This document shows, in pieces, positions 46,765-57,585 of a stretch of 64,000 bases of DNA. The DNA comes from Falciphora oryzae. Its lineage: Eukaryota > Ascomycota > Sordariomycetes > Magnaporthales > Magnaporthaceae. The stretch lies in assembly GCA_000733355.1 (NCBI GenBank), contig JNVV01000024.1, positions 327,865 through 391,864 of the forward strand, in the 5' to 3' direction. Position 1 is the first letter of the stretch; each line of letters opens with the position of its first letter. The notes beneath the pieces are model-generated. The model saw only the letters and a list, made by a program, of their open reading frames with translations, was not told the DNA's origin and did not search any database. A program made the position numbers and the translations under genes.

Positions 46765-47445
46765 GGGGCTGTTCTAGACTATTCCGGTTTTTTGTTTTTT
46801 CCATACTATTTTTGCCAACCGCTTGAAAAACCGATGGTGGACCCGAGGCCCCCCGGCCCAAATCCCTGTGAAACGCCAAATAAGCATAGCTTTTCCCCCG
46901 CCAGAAGTACCATTTTGACCAGGCCAACGAGTCGCCTGGAAGGAGGCCCTGTAAACCACGTGTGGCTTTTGATTAGGGAGGGTCTAGGAAGGTCTAAAAG
47001 GGATAAAACCGGCCGGCCCGGGGGTCGAGTCCGGTAAAATGCACCAAGTTAATTCGCTTATTTTAACTACAATTTTTATTTGTTTAATATACAAAATATA
47101 CCATTCAATTCGTTTTTTCTTGTTCTATCCAATAAATATTTTTTTTGTCGCTTCTAATCGGTGCGCACCGCGCATTGGACCAATAATAGCAAAAGTTTTT
47201 GACAACTAGTACCTGGATTTGCCACCCTTTTCCCTTTTCGTGGCAAATCCCCCCGTGGTGGCCCGCTCCTTTGCGACAGATAGACGTTTCGTGTCGGCCC
47301 TGGATGGGAATCCACTAACAAACGGGCCCAAATATACATGAATGGGCCCCGGAAGTTGTCCATTTTGAGAATTAAGCTTAAATCAGGGCAAAAAAACCAC
47401 AGGGGGGGTCAAAAAACCAAAAACCGCATTGTCTAGAACAGCCCC
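46765..47445. mobile_element. Tourist/PIF-Harbinger-like MITE
   Basis: 681 bp bounded by inverted repeats GGGGCTGTTCTAGAC (46765 onward, and reverse complement ending at 47445) that extend imperfectly for about 30 bp. It is flanked by a 3-bp TAA duplication (46762-46764 and 47446-47448). A 3-bp TAA/TTA duplication with GGGGCTGTT termini is characteristic of PIF/Harbinger elements. It has no transposase frame, and an AT-rich middle (47040-47160). Confidence 0.75.
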
Positions 47446-47448
47446 TAA

Positions 47449-47722
47449 GCTTGCTTGCCGAGCCGGAAGGACCCGTTGGCATCGTTCGCCTAGCCTCAAA
47501 TGCCGCCTCAAGGGCTGAGCTGTCAAGCTTCTCGAAAAATAGGCTCCCCATAATCGTGCGGCTTGAAAAGATGTAATGCGGGCCGAGCCACTGGAGACGA
47601 GGGAGGCTGGTAGGGAGCGCAAATTTTTGACCCGAGTCGATTGGTGGAAACAGCTTTCTGAGGTCACCCCACCGGCTCTTTACCGCTGACGCACGGCCAG
47701 ATCTTCCTTTGCCCGCTGCCAT
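47449..47722 (-). pseudogene. Small unrecognised coding-like fragment next to the MITE
   Basis: From an ATG at 47722 the minus strand reads about 90 protein-like codons (MAAGKGRSGRASAVKSRWGD, later LDSSALEAAFEARRTMP) up to the MITE edge; with the MITE set aside it ends a few codons later. No family is recognised; it may be spurious. Confidence 0.2.
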
Positions 47723-49095
47723 TGCGGATCTCTTGATCGGCTTAACCGATCGATCTATCGGAAGCTTCAAGCCCGCATGCAGCCAGGAAGTCCTGATCGG
47801 GGGTGGGAGCTTGCAGGTTTTGTGCTGTCTCTTGCAATTATACCCGATTGGGATGGCTTTCAGCCCCAGGGTGCACGACACCACTTTCTAAGCCCTGGAG
47901 AAGCAACCATGGACACGAATCCGTAAAGTGTCGGCCGAAAGATCAGGGAGAGTGGAAGTAACACAGAGAAGATAAAATTCTAGAAATATCCATCCTTCCT
48001 ATCTGCTGCGCCATCTCGCACCTCAAAAAAGCGAGGCACCACCGTCGAAGATGCGCAGTCTTAGTGTTCTTGATGTAACAGCACGGATGGTCGATGACAA
48101 CCGGTACCGCAGATGATCTCGGCAGTATTGGCTGTACTTGTCTACCTTGCGATAGCTCGCTTGGTTTCACCGCTTCACCTCCTTACTCCATTCCTAGACA
48201 TCATCTCCGAACCCATAAAGTTCGGCCAGGAGAACCGCTACGCCCAAGTCTATAAACACCCCGGCCGGTTATGCCCCCCAACCCCTGCGTGGGCGAAACA
48301 TGATAGCTCTAAGGATCGAAAAGACCCTTGGCACAGCCGCCAGAGCCCACAGCCGTCATGTGAGGGGATTGTCAGCTGCGAGGGTGAGCACCGAGACGAT
48401 GTACAGTATCGACTGCCCGGCCGCGTGCGCGCCATGATCAGCGAATGGTAGCCTTGGGAGGGGGCTCCCGCTGCGCCCCATGTGGCCGTCCGCAAGCCCG
48501 CCATGGGCTTGTTGGCCTGGGGGCGGACACACGAGACTGTGATCCCTATGGACGTGGCGCGCGGGGTCAATGTCTGATACTTCTACTGTCGGGAACGCTG
48601 AGGCGAGCTTGCCGGAGCGAGGTCATTGGGGCAGTAAACAAAACAATGAACGGGGAAGTCGGGAAACCGCATGACATTTATCCACTTGACAGACAGTCCT
48701 CGGTGTCGAGGGTCGACAATATCGCAGCAGAGGACAAAGGATTGGGGACTTGACAAAGAAAGACATTGTGGGCTTGCAATCTGCTCCTGTCACGCAAACC
48801 TCGGCAGGCAATGGGCGTGGACAGCGAGATTGTCAAAGTGGCCGTCCGTGTTGGCCCTGAAGCAGGCGCGGCTTCTGAGTCTTGCATCTCGAGAGGCACC
48901 GATTGCTCCATTCAACCACCCAGCCAACCATCCCCATATCTGCATGTAGCATAGGTAGAGGTGCAAGCAGGGCGGTAACACGCGCTTGCCTGGTACCTTG
49001 TGTCACTATCGTAAATGTGATTATTAGTGCTAGGAATGTGCTGTGAACCATTCACCTAGCTTCGAGAAAAGGGCCGACACATGAGGGAGATATAG
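47723..49095. other. Intergenic, no supported gene
   Basis: Several short frames on both strands, none with a motif. No repeats noticed. Confidence 0.4.
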
Positions 49096-49096
49096 T

Positions 49097-49500
49097 TTAG
49101 GGCATGTCCTCTGGTTGGGCCACAATGCCCGATGCTTCTGAGGTGCTACCTGCGCCGCTTGGGGCCGGGGGTTCCAGCCTCGTCGTCCTCATCGCCCCTT
49201 CGGCGGACTCGGCCGATGGTGACATTGGCATGGATGGTGGGACCTCGGCCTTGGCTTCCGCCGCCATCTCGGCTTTGATCAGGGGCGCCTGCGCCAGCAT
49301 CCAGTCCGCCGGCCGTGATCCTAGCGCTTCGCCGGGGCTGCGGGGTTGCGCTGCTTGGCGTGACGGGTGCTTGGCCCCTGATGTTCTCGCGGGGATATGG
49401 GCGCGGGGCGGACGGTTGGCTATGGGCCCTGGTTGCTGCCTGCTCTGCGCCGCGTCGATTCCTGGCCCTCCTCGCCTCTTTGGGCGTGATTGTCGGTAGC
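49097..49500 (-). pseudogene. Diverged partial duplicate of the C-terminus of the neighbouring hypothetical gene
   Basis: The minus-strand reading PADWMLAQAPLIKAEMAAEA matches PLGWMRAQVPLIEAEMAAAA of the gene at 50225-51784. Both continue into a Ser/Pro/Arg-rich tail, and both have a homopolymer nearby (T run at 49502-49516 here; A run at 50190-50220 there). Only the C-terminal part is present, in mixed frames. Confidence 0.5.
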
Positions 49501-50188
49501 TGTTTTTTTTTTTTTTTCAATAAGCGAGAATCGGCACCGGGGACTCTGCAATGGGAAATTTGCCTTTATATAATTCTTTTTTAAACCCCGGTTGAAGTTT
49601 GCAAGCGAATTCCCCCCTTCGGCGGTGGTAGAAAAAAAAAGGATTTACTGCTATCTGGCTTTATCTATACGTGCTTGGCCCTCCTTGGGCGTCCCTCTTT
49701 AAGGCTCGAAAATTTTGTGAGTCCAGACCTTCTCGAAAGGCGAGGGGGTGGCCGGCTTTGTATATTCACCGAAATATGAGCTGGTAGGGGGCCCATCAGG
49801 CAATCAAGCGAACAGCAGGACTACGCAACAAAGCATCTCGCCCCACCTAAGGACGTGGGACGCGGCTGCGGTGGGGTCAAGCGCCACAGCGACTTCTGTT
49901 TTACCCATGGTCTAGCCCTGGGGAACGTGACGCAGCAGCAGAAGAGGTGATTTCCTCAAGAGATGGGTATGTGGTCTTGTGGGCGAGGATGTTATCCGGC
50001 TTTTGCTTGTCTCCTCTTCAAGGCACAGGAGCGATGGCATCAACACCGAGGTCTCGCGGAGGCCTGGTGAAAGAGACACTTCTGGCGGGTCTTTGGGATA
50101 TTTTCACAAAGTTCAGGGAGTCCCTGGCTTTATTTTTCAACCGCGCTTTTGGCAGTTACGAAAACTACTATGGAACCCCCCCACCCGC

Positions 50189-50221
<33 letters not shown>

Positions 50222-50224
50222 ATG
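49501..50224. other. Intergenic with long homopolymers
   Basis: A T run at about 49502-49516 and an A run of about 30 at 50190-50220. No gene supported. The A run lies just beyond the stop codon of the minus-strand gene (T run on its coding strand), so it is not a poly(A) tail of that transcript. Confidence 0.6.
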
Positions 50225-51784
50225 TTACCACCAAACACGTCCTCCGCCAGTCGGGGGATCGGGGGTTGGCTCCGAGGGCGATGGCGAGGAATCGGGGGTT
50301 GGCTCCGAGGAAGATGTTGATGCAATGCTGACTGGAGTCCTGCTGCCGTCCGGAGGTGTGGGTAGTCCGCTCTGCCCGGGCTGGTCTTGTTTGCCTTCCC
50401 CGCTTCGCGCTTCCGCCAGAACAGGGCTGCTGAGGTGCCCCCTGCGCCGCTTGGAGGTTTGAGCTGTAGGCACGTTGTCCTCATTGGCCCTTTGGCGGAT
50501 CCGACCCTCTGAGGCCGATGGTGCCATTAGCATGGCTGCTGCCGCCATCTCGGCCTCGATCAGAGGCACCTGCGCCCGCATCCAGCCCAGTGGCCGCTCC
50601 TTTTGCATGCGCTTCTTTTGCACGCGGTGGTAATACCACGCCTGGTTGATGAAGTCGCGGATTGTCTTGTCGCCGGCGACCTTGTCGCGCGTGTTGAGAG
50701 CGTTCAGGCGTTTGCGATTCTCATCTCTCCGCCGCTGCCAGATCCTCTCGGTGCCTTCGCCGTACACGCACCAATGCCACTCATCCATGTCCTGTTCCAG
50801 CTTTCTGCGCTCCTCGTCGCTGCTGGGACCCTGGGGGCCCTTTTCTGAGAGATACTCCTCCGTCTCGTATGCCTCCAGCCGGCCCTCGCGCAAGAACTCC
50901 TCCCAGCGCCAGAAGTACGTCTTGGCAAGCCGGTCTTCCTCAGACTTGCAGTTGTCGACCCAGAAGTACACGAAGCACATGTATTCGGCCCAGGTAGACA
51001 GTTTGTCCTGTTCCGCAGGGTCCTCCTTCAGCACGTAAGGGTGCCGGAAGCCGTGCGCATCGAGCTTCCTAGCGACCTCGTCGACGTACTCAGCGAAGCT
51101 GCCGGTGCCGCCATTGGACCGCAGCTTTTCCATATCCTCCTGGGTCCACCTCTGCCGGTCCTCCCATTCCTTTCTTATCTTCTTCTCCGCCGTCTCCGGG
51201 TCGCGGAGGGGCTCGCCGTGGTAGCCTCTCAAGTTGATCTGATCGTGCTGAAGCTCCGCTAGCCTGCGCTCTCGGAACAGCGCAAAGTGCCGATCTGTGT
51301 CGGGGAAGCCCCTGTTGCCCCGCTGCCAGTCCCGAAACTCCCTCCAGTGCTCAAGCTGATTCCGGTACGCCAACCATTCGTGGCGATCGAACAGGCCTAG
51401 TTTCGATTCAGAGGCACAGTGCCACGGACGCAACAGTTCATCGAAGCGGAGGTGGTCGTAGTAAATGTCGGGGACTAGACTTGGCGAATAGAGCGGTCGG
51501 CCGCCTTCCTCGACCAGGTCGCCGTGCAGCGCCAGAGCTCCGTGTATGTCGGGTCCATATGGCACTTCCGCCGTTTGAAAACAGACTAGGTTGGGCGTGG
51601 GAACAATTGGGGCCGGCGCGTCGTAATCTCGGAGGAGGTCTTCGTCGGTTAGGGCGACGAGGCGCGCGGAGACTGCGTCGAGGTCGGCAGGCAGGGAGTG
51701 TGCGAAGTAGCACCAGTTGACAGTCGACCCAGCTGTTTTGTCGACAACGAGTGTCTTCGGCTGCAAAGCCGGTGAATTGGACAT
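50225..51784 (-). CDS. Unrecognised hydrophilic protein, intronless
   Basis: Single exon from ATG 51784 (MSNSPALQPKTLVVD) to TAA 50225-50227, 519 residues. The open frame extends upstream to 51880 but has no ATG there. The body is rich in Trp, Arg, Glu and Asp, with helix-forming pieces (HEWLAYRNQLEHWREFRDWQ, RKEWEDRQRWTQEDMEKLRS, FVYFWVDNCKSEEDRLAKTY). A basic patch SKRRRGH follows, and a Ser/Pro/Thr-rich tail with a short DNA repeat (gggggttggctccgagg, twice near 50260-50310). No signal peptide, membrane segment or catalytic motif is seen. The look is that of a lineage-specific fungal protein present in several copies, since a partial duplicate lies at 49.1-49.5 kb. Nuclear location is a guess from the basic patch. 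Confidence 0.75.
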   Translation of the reverse strand: MSNSPALQPKTLVVDKTAGSTVNWCYFAHSLPADLDAVSARLVALTDEDLLRDYDAPAPIVPTPNLVCFQTAEVPYGPDIHGALALHGDLVEEGGRPLYSPSLVPDIYYDHLRFDELLRPWHCASESKLGLFDRHEWLAYRNQLEHWREFRDWQRGNRGFPDTDRHFALFRERRLAELQHDQINLRGYHGEPLRDPETAEKKIRKEWEDRQRWTQEDMEKLRSNGGTGSFAEYVDEVARKLDAHGFRHPYVLKEDPAEQDKLSTWAEYMCFVYFWVDNCKSEEDRLAKTYFWRWEEFLREGRLEAYETEEYLSEKGPQGPSSDEERRKLEQDMDEWHWCVYGEGTERIWQRRRDENRKRLNALNTRDKVAGDKTIRDFINQAWYYHRVQKKRMQKERPLGWMRAQVPLIEAEMAAAAMLMAPSASEGRIRQRANEDNVPTAQTSKRRRGHLSSPVLAEARSGEGKQDQPGQSGLPTPPDGSRTPVSIASTSSSEPTPDSSPSPSEPTPDPPTGGGRVWW

Positions 51785-52448
51785 TGCGTCAGAAAACGGG
51801 AGGCAGTCCAGCCTGAGGCGAGCGCATATGTTGCAGCTGGTTGGTTGGGGGTGCGGTTGGCCTCGAGGGTGGCTGCCCACGGCGAAAAAAATCTACCGTC
51901 TCACAACATGAAATCTCAGCCTAAGGAAATAATTGTGACCAAGCCAAGCGCCAAGCGCTCCGAAATACCTGCTCTCTGTGGGCCCCCTCTGAGCACACTC
52001 AAAGGGGGTTGACTCAACGGTTTGCGTGCAGCAATTAGGCTCCTTCGTCAAGCCTAACGCGAGGGGCCTGGCCATGATGTTTGTTTGGCTTGCTTGATAG
52101 ATACGCAAAGGTTTTGCTTCGCATGCGAGGCATGCAGCCAAGTGCTGCTGCGGCTGTGATCGCGTTGAGATGGCTTGTGGCAAGGACATGATGACAGCAA
52201 GAGAGGGCTGGCGCCAAGCAGCAAGCAGACTTATACAAACAAACGTAGTTCCTTGCTAGTCACCGACCTGCCTATATAGGTATGCTGCCTACTCTCTTCT
52301 CCTTCTCAGGCTCCTCCTCCTTCCTCCCTACTCCATCTTCACATCTCAGCTCCTTTCCTGCTTTCCAACCTCCCCGCCGCTTCCTCCATGACCCTTTTTT
52401 TTAATCCTTATCCTCCACTTCGGCTTCCTTTTTCCCGTGATCGTCGCC
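51785..52448. other. Divergent promoter region
   Basis: Between the minus-strand hypothetical gene and the FHA gene. Pyrimidine-rich from about 52290 (ctcttctccttctcagg) to the start codon, a usual feature of fungal promoters. No gene supported. Confidence 0.5.
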
Positions 52449-53117
52449 ATGAACGACGCGGACTTGATCGCCCGTCTCTATCCCGCATTCAGTCTTGCCC
52501 AGGACGTTACCACCGAATGGATCACCCAGAATCCCACCCACGTGAAGGGTGCCAAGGCCCCAGTCTTGAAACACAGCCGCGGCGAGGGAGGAGCAACTAC
52601 TCCTCCTATGCAACCGCTGGACTCATCCAACAAGTACTCCCGCAGCCCCTGCATCGAGCCCCGGTTTAGCTCGAAGAGGAAAAACCCCTGCGGAATCGTC
52701 TTCGGTTCCGCGCCAAGCTGTGACTTTGTGATGAAAGACATTCAAGGCATCAGCCGCCAACACTTTGCCTTCACTTTTGACGAGGACTACCGCCTCGTTA
52801 TCGATGATCTCGGCTCTTCGTACGGCACTGAAGTTACCTATGAGCTCAACAAGAAAGACGAGCTAGGGCGGAATGTCCAGAAGCTCGAGGGCGAAGGTAA
52901 CAGGTCTTCCTTCCGGTGGATAGTCGGCGGCACCGACTTCCTGGTCAAAGCCGGACTGGGCTCTTTGTACATAGAACTTGGCGGTATCAACACCGTATTC
53001 ATGTTCTACGTCGAGACCCAGCATCAATGGAACTCGGAGGAGTACCGTGCCAACGTCTCTCGATTCCTTGGCGAAGACCCGGTGGTGCCGACTAGTCTTC
53101 TCGGCGGCCTCACCATA
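52449..53117 (+). CDS. FHA-domain protein, 3' part lost to transposon insertion
   Basis: Phosphothreonine-binding protein fragment. Start ATG 52449 in gccATGaac context. Residues about 70-140 form an FHA domain: CGIVFGSAPSCDFVM, then the SRQHFAF box and DDLGSSYGT, the conserved Gly, Ser-Arg-x-x-His and Ser-x-Gly-Thr positions. The reading continues to LLGGLTIKS, where at TA (53116-53117) a pogo-like element begins; beyond it the open frame is only transposon sequence, ending at 53247-53249. In a known fungal family an FHA domain of this form is followed by a Ser/Thr kinase domain right after such a GGL linker. The missing part would be that kinase, beyond the nested transposons or lost. This last point is inference. 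Confidence 0.8.
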
Positions 53118-54145
53118 AAGTCGGTGCACCCCCTGTCCGCGCACCCCCCTGTCCGCGCACCCCCCTGTCCGCGCACTAATGTATCTTTCGGCCCGGGCAC
53201 CACGCACACTTTATATCTTCCATATTTTGATCAAAATTCATCCGTTTGACTTCATTTTTGGTGCATTCTGTAGCCAAGTCGACGCAAAAGGGCTGGACAG
53301 AAGAAAACGTCGCCGAGGCCTTCGCTTTAATGCGAAAGGGCTGGTCCCGGCGGGCGGCCGCCTTTGATCAGGGGATACCTGAGTCCACTTTACGAGGCCG
53401 CATTAAAGGGGCCGAGCCCTATCAGCAAGCACAAGAGCGGTTCCAACGGCTTTCCGCGGTGCAAGAAAAACACCTGGCCAAATGGGTAGCCATCCAGGCC
53501 GCCCTAAGGCTTCCCCCAACCCACGGAGAATTGCGTTATTATGCGCAAGAGATCCTCTATACGGCAGGCGATAAAGCACCCTTTGGGAAGCGTTGGGCGG
53601 TCGGATTTTTGGCCCGGAATTTAGAGATCTAAGTCCACAGAGGCAAAGCTATGGAAAAAGCCCGTGTAAACGGTACTATTACGGAAATAATCACGGAATG
53701 GTGGCGAAAGCTAGATATCTTTGAGATTAAGGAGATCCCCCTTCAAAACCGCCACAATATGGATGAGGGCGGTTTTTAAGAGGGCAGGACCGGCAACGGG
53801 CTTGTTTTGGGATTCGCGGGGACCCGGCCGTTGCATAGAAAAAAGCCGGGATTACGGCAATGGATTTCCTTTATCGAATGCGTTTCGGCAATAGGGGTTA
53901 AGCAACGGCCCCTTATCATTTTTAAAGGAAAACATATGCAAAACTAATGGTTCCCGGATAGAAACGGCCAATTTGAGGATTGGGAATTCACTTGTACGGA
54001 TAACGGCTGGACTATAAACCGTGCGGCTATAAAATGGCTGCAAAAAGTTTTCCTTCTAAGGACCCGGCCCGACCCCCCCGGCCCCCGTTTCCTGATCCTC
54101 GACGGCTACGGATTATACGTTATAAAGCGTTTCTGTTGGTAGGAG
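53118..54145 (+). mobile_element. Second pogo-like transposon copy, truncated by a copia element
   Basis: Starts after TA with AAGTCGGTGCACCCCCTG, similar to the first copy's end, and carries three tandem subterminal repeats (CCCCTGTCCGCGCAC). The plus strand encodes the transposase: helix-turn-helix at 53290-53420, open to a TAA at 53630, then DDE-domain reading with stops (NMDEGG; RTRPDPPGPRFLILDGYGLY). The first catalytic Asp (LILDG) is intact, unlike in copy 1. The reading breaks at the copia LTR start (54146), so the right end lies beyond the inserted elements. Confidence 0.85.
53246..53632 (+). CDS. Transposase N-terminal part (pogo type) of copy 2
   Basis: 129 codons without stop: STQKGWTEENVAEAFALMRK, IPESTLRGRIKGAEPYQQ, AVQEKHLAKWVAIQA and GKRWAVGFLARN. 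This is the psq helix-turn-helix plus the second CENP-B-like DNA-binding helix group of pogo transposases. The first codon is not an ATG; the true start lies in a nearby exon or is lost. Confidence 0.7.
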   Translation: MTSFLVHSVAKSTQKGWTEENVAEAFALMRKGWSRRAAAFDQGIPESTLRGRIKGAEPYQQAQERFQRLSAVQEKHLAKWVAIQAALRLPPTHGELRYYAQEILYTAGDKAPFGKRWAVGFLARNLEI

Positions 54146-54721
54146 TGTTACTCCTGTAGGCTCGGAGATCTCCCAAAGGAAAGAACAAAGATCTATAGAT
54201 CTGGAAAGGTGTCTGTATTGATGCATGATGGGGAAGGAATCTAGTTACAGGAAGGGGATCGCAAAATCCCCTTTTGTAAGCTCGTGGGAGCGCACGGCCC
54301 CTAGGCCTGCTGCTCCACGAGGCGTAGGCCCTTCCTGGATGCACGCGCTAGATCACGTGGACCAACACTGGCAATTTTTTTTTTTGAGCGCGTGCATCGG
54401 CCAATTGCTCGTTTTCCAGATCCGGGGATCTCACTATATTAATAACAAAGGAATCCGGATCCGTTAATTTGCTTTAAAAACAAAGGAAAAGAAGGAAAAA
54501 AGAGGGGCTGTACTAGATATAGGTAAAGACTGTGGATAGGAATAATAGTAGGAGGGGCAAAGTCTGGTTAGGTGCTCGTTGGATCAAGTATTTGCGGCTT
54601 AAGTGCTCCCAATAGCGGTAGGCGGGCTTAATAAAGATCTATTAAACCGTGTGCGTGCTGATTTGCAAAATAGGAAGGAACGGATTGCGAGTATGACTTA
54701 CAGGGCTTGGTTTGGGTAACA
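54146..54721 (-). repeat. 3' LTR of the copia element
   Basis: 576 bp with 6-bp perfect inverted ends TGTTAC/GTAACA. Inserted directly inside the DDE-coding part of the second pogo-like copy. Confidence 0.75.
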
Positions 54722-56007
54722 AAAGTCGTAAGTTCCATGATCGTTGTGATTTGGGATTTGGCTTTTTACAACCACAACGTTTTTAATTGCCCGTGCCTAT
54801 TTACCTGCCTGTTTGCCGATTTTTGTTTTATTTTTTTGCTACTCGTTCGATCGTTACGATGGCAAACGCCCGCTCCATTAAAGCTGGCAAAAACAAACCC
54901 GTTACTAAAGGTTAGGTTAGCGGCAAAACGGTCCCAAACCAGGGCGTTAAAAAGATTCGTGCCAAAAAGGGAGAAGGCAAAACTCCTGCTCGCCCGCGCC
55001 CTATATAGGGCAAACAAAAATCGTTCCTATACCTGAATTGCCTCAACTCTCTTTTAGCCGGCAAATCAAAGGGGGCCAAGTGCTTTGATACCGAGCCGGC
55101 CGGCAACCGTTGCTGGGCTTATGCGTTTGGTTATTCGTGCTAACTAATGTAGGTAATCTTTTAGGCAATAGTTTGCTAATTTTGTAAGCTAACGATCGAT
55201 AGTCCTAAAATCGCAATCGCTCCGGCTAAAAAATTTATAGCTTAATATTTCTTTAAACTTAATTATATCGATAAAGCACGTCGATCTTTTGTTTGGCTGC
55301 TCCGGTGCTTTGCTAACCCTTTTTTTGCTGTTTTTAAAAGCTCGCGAAATGGCGCACCACCACCAAATGCATAATCCTTATTAGGAAAAAGGAATAGGCC
55401 GGTAAAATTAATGCTAATCTCTTTAAAATGAGCAGTGCTAAGCGGAAGGCGGCGGGCCGTACTACCGCTTAGCGGATATTTAATACGGCGTTTTTAAGAA
55501 CAGGTGATAATTTATTTAGTACTTCCGATAAAGTGGACGATAAAAATAAAAAGGTCGTTAAAAAAGGAAAGGAAAATGAGGATTTTGACGATGTTAACGC
55601 TTAAGCCGGTAATGTGTTTGTTAATAGTGGAGGTTTTTTTTGGAGCTTAGGAATATCGTTTATGTGATCGTTTTCGGATTGTTTTAGCGTTTGGCTGCTT
55701 TTGTTTTTTCGGATTTTATAGTCGGCCATTTTGCGCTTTAACAAATCAATTTTTCCTGCTTCCCTTCGCTTTTTTTTTATTATTTTTTCCGTTCCACCCA
55801 ACCTTTAATCCGTACCGTTGTTTTGTTGCATGTAATTAGATTTTTTAAAGCTTTATTTAGCTGATTTTTAGTTATCGCATCTGCCGGGTTGTTTAATCCC
55901 GCGATTTAGCGGATTTCGTCGATTTCGCGCTTTTCGTAGGATTTTTTAAATGCTATAATATCGATTATAAGCCTTTTTTCCGCCGTTGTGCCCAATTATA
56001 TAAAATA

Positions 56008-56208
56008 TTAATATAGCGAGAAGCTATTAGTGCAAATTATTAGCTTCGGGGCCTTTTTGTTTAGCTTTTCGAAGATCGTTGCGAGCGTTGAATTGAGGAC
56101 GTAGGTTGCATCGAACCCGCTAACCATCCCGTAGATTTTACTCGCGAAAACGCTCCTCGTAACCTTTTTGCATTTGACTAACGTCCAATGCAAAATGTTC
56201 CCGATCAA
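56008..56208 (-). pseudogene. Copia RNase H fragment
   Basis: Reads LHWTLVKCKKVTRSVFASKIYGMVSGFDA, then LIICTNSFSLY. The expected TDS of copia RNase H reads TNS, an Asp-to-Asn change. Confidence 0.75.
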
Positions 56209-56598
56209 CTAAAAGCTGGTTTTCTAATCGTTGGATTTTTCGTTACCCAATATAATCATAAACCCGATTTGTGAATTTAGGTTTAGATTGTTTGCGAATA
56301 ATCCGTTTACGAAAACGTAAAGGTTGGTTTTTTGCAGATTTAAAGGAACGTATTTTAATTTTTTTTAAGCGTTATCGATTTGCCATTTGATCCTTTTGTT
56401 TAGCGTGACTACGTCCTTTTGTCCCGGGTTTTTGGCTTACGCCGCCACGGAATAGTCGAATGCGGCTTCCGGTTGGCACACGGAATTGATATATGCGCTT
56501 TAAGCTTTTTGAACGATATACTCGTAGTTTAAGCTTTTTGAATCGGTTTTTATTAGTTTAAGCCTTTTACCCTAATTTTTTTATCGAATTTCGAGCAC

Positions 56599-57000
56599 CT
56601 AATTTCCCATTAGGATTTTGCACCCGTTAAAGTCGGCCTCGTTTCCCGGCTTGAGGATCGATCTCGGTTTTGCACGAAAGCCTGCTTTCTGGAGCGCTAA
56701 TTCTTCCTTTTCCAAAAAGTCCGGGTTTTTAAAGTTAAGGGTATCGTCTATCTGCATGCCTACGATCCCAACGCTTTGTCTGCTTTTTGAAATAAGCAAA
56801 TAAAAATCGTAGCTCGACGTCCGGCAGTTTAGGCGCTTTTTATAGTGCTTTTGGTAAGTAACAAACTAGTGCAAACCTGATTCCGCGATCCCGTAAAAGG
56901 GTTTAATCACTTTAAACAACGTGCCCGGTTTGAATTATATTAACAATTTTTTAAGTAAGCGCAAAAAAACGTCTTTTTATAGCTTTAATTCCGATTAAGT
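56599..57000 (-). pseudogene. Copia reverse transcriptase fragment
   Basis: Contains the active-site box GIVGMQIDDTLN with both Asp intact, then KAGFRAKPRSIL and DFNGCKI, wording typical of fungal copia RT. Confidence 0.8.
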
Positions 57001-57585
57001 ATATATTTAGCTAATGTTTCGGATTATTAGATTGAATTTTATAAGTATAAATGATAGTGTAATCGCTAGGATTAATCGTTAGCTGCATTTTATAATCGTA
57101 AGAAATTGCGTAAAAATATTGTGTTTCTTTTCGTCGTTGTATTTTATAGCTACGAATTTCGATTTTTTAAAAGGCTTCGAAGTTTGCTTTTTAACCTCGT
57201 TTACGATCCGCGATCCGAAAATCGTAGCTCCGTTAAGGATTTTTCTAATAATTAGCTTAATTATTTTAGCGCCGATAAATGCGTTTAATTCCTTTTAGGT
57301 GGATTGTTTAAATGGTGGACCGGAAACTGTGATTTTGCCTTCCTATTTAAGTTAGATCGCTAGTTGGTAAGATTGGTGCTTTTTAGCGCTTAAGAACGTC
57401 GTGTTTATTTGTTAAAGGCTTCGTCTTATTGCAATTGCTTATTGTGCGGTGTTATAAAGGCGGCGTCGTTCGTTAGGAATTTCGGGTGATACCGTGATTT
57501 CGGGCAGGGTGGTTGTTTAATTTTGGGGATCCTTATTTGATTGTTCGGCGACCTTCTTTTTTGGGGGTTTTTTTCGGCGTTTTAG

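Noticed and set aside
48113..48451. 112-codon plus-strand frame beginning with a hydrophobic stretch
   Set aside because: Could mimic a signal peptide, but the rest has no conserved look and no splice or repeat support.
50190..50220. Poly(A) tail of a processed pseudogene
   Set aside because: Relative to the gene on the minus strand it is a T run beyond the stop codon, so the orientation is wrong.
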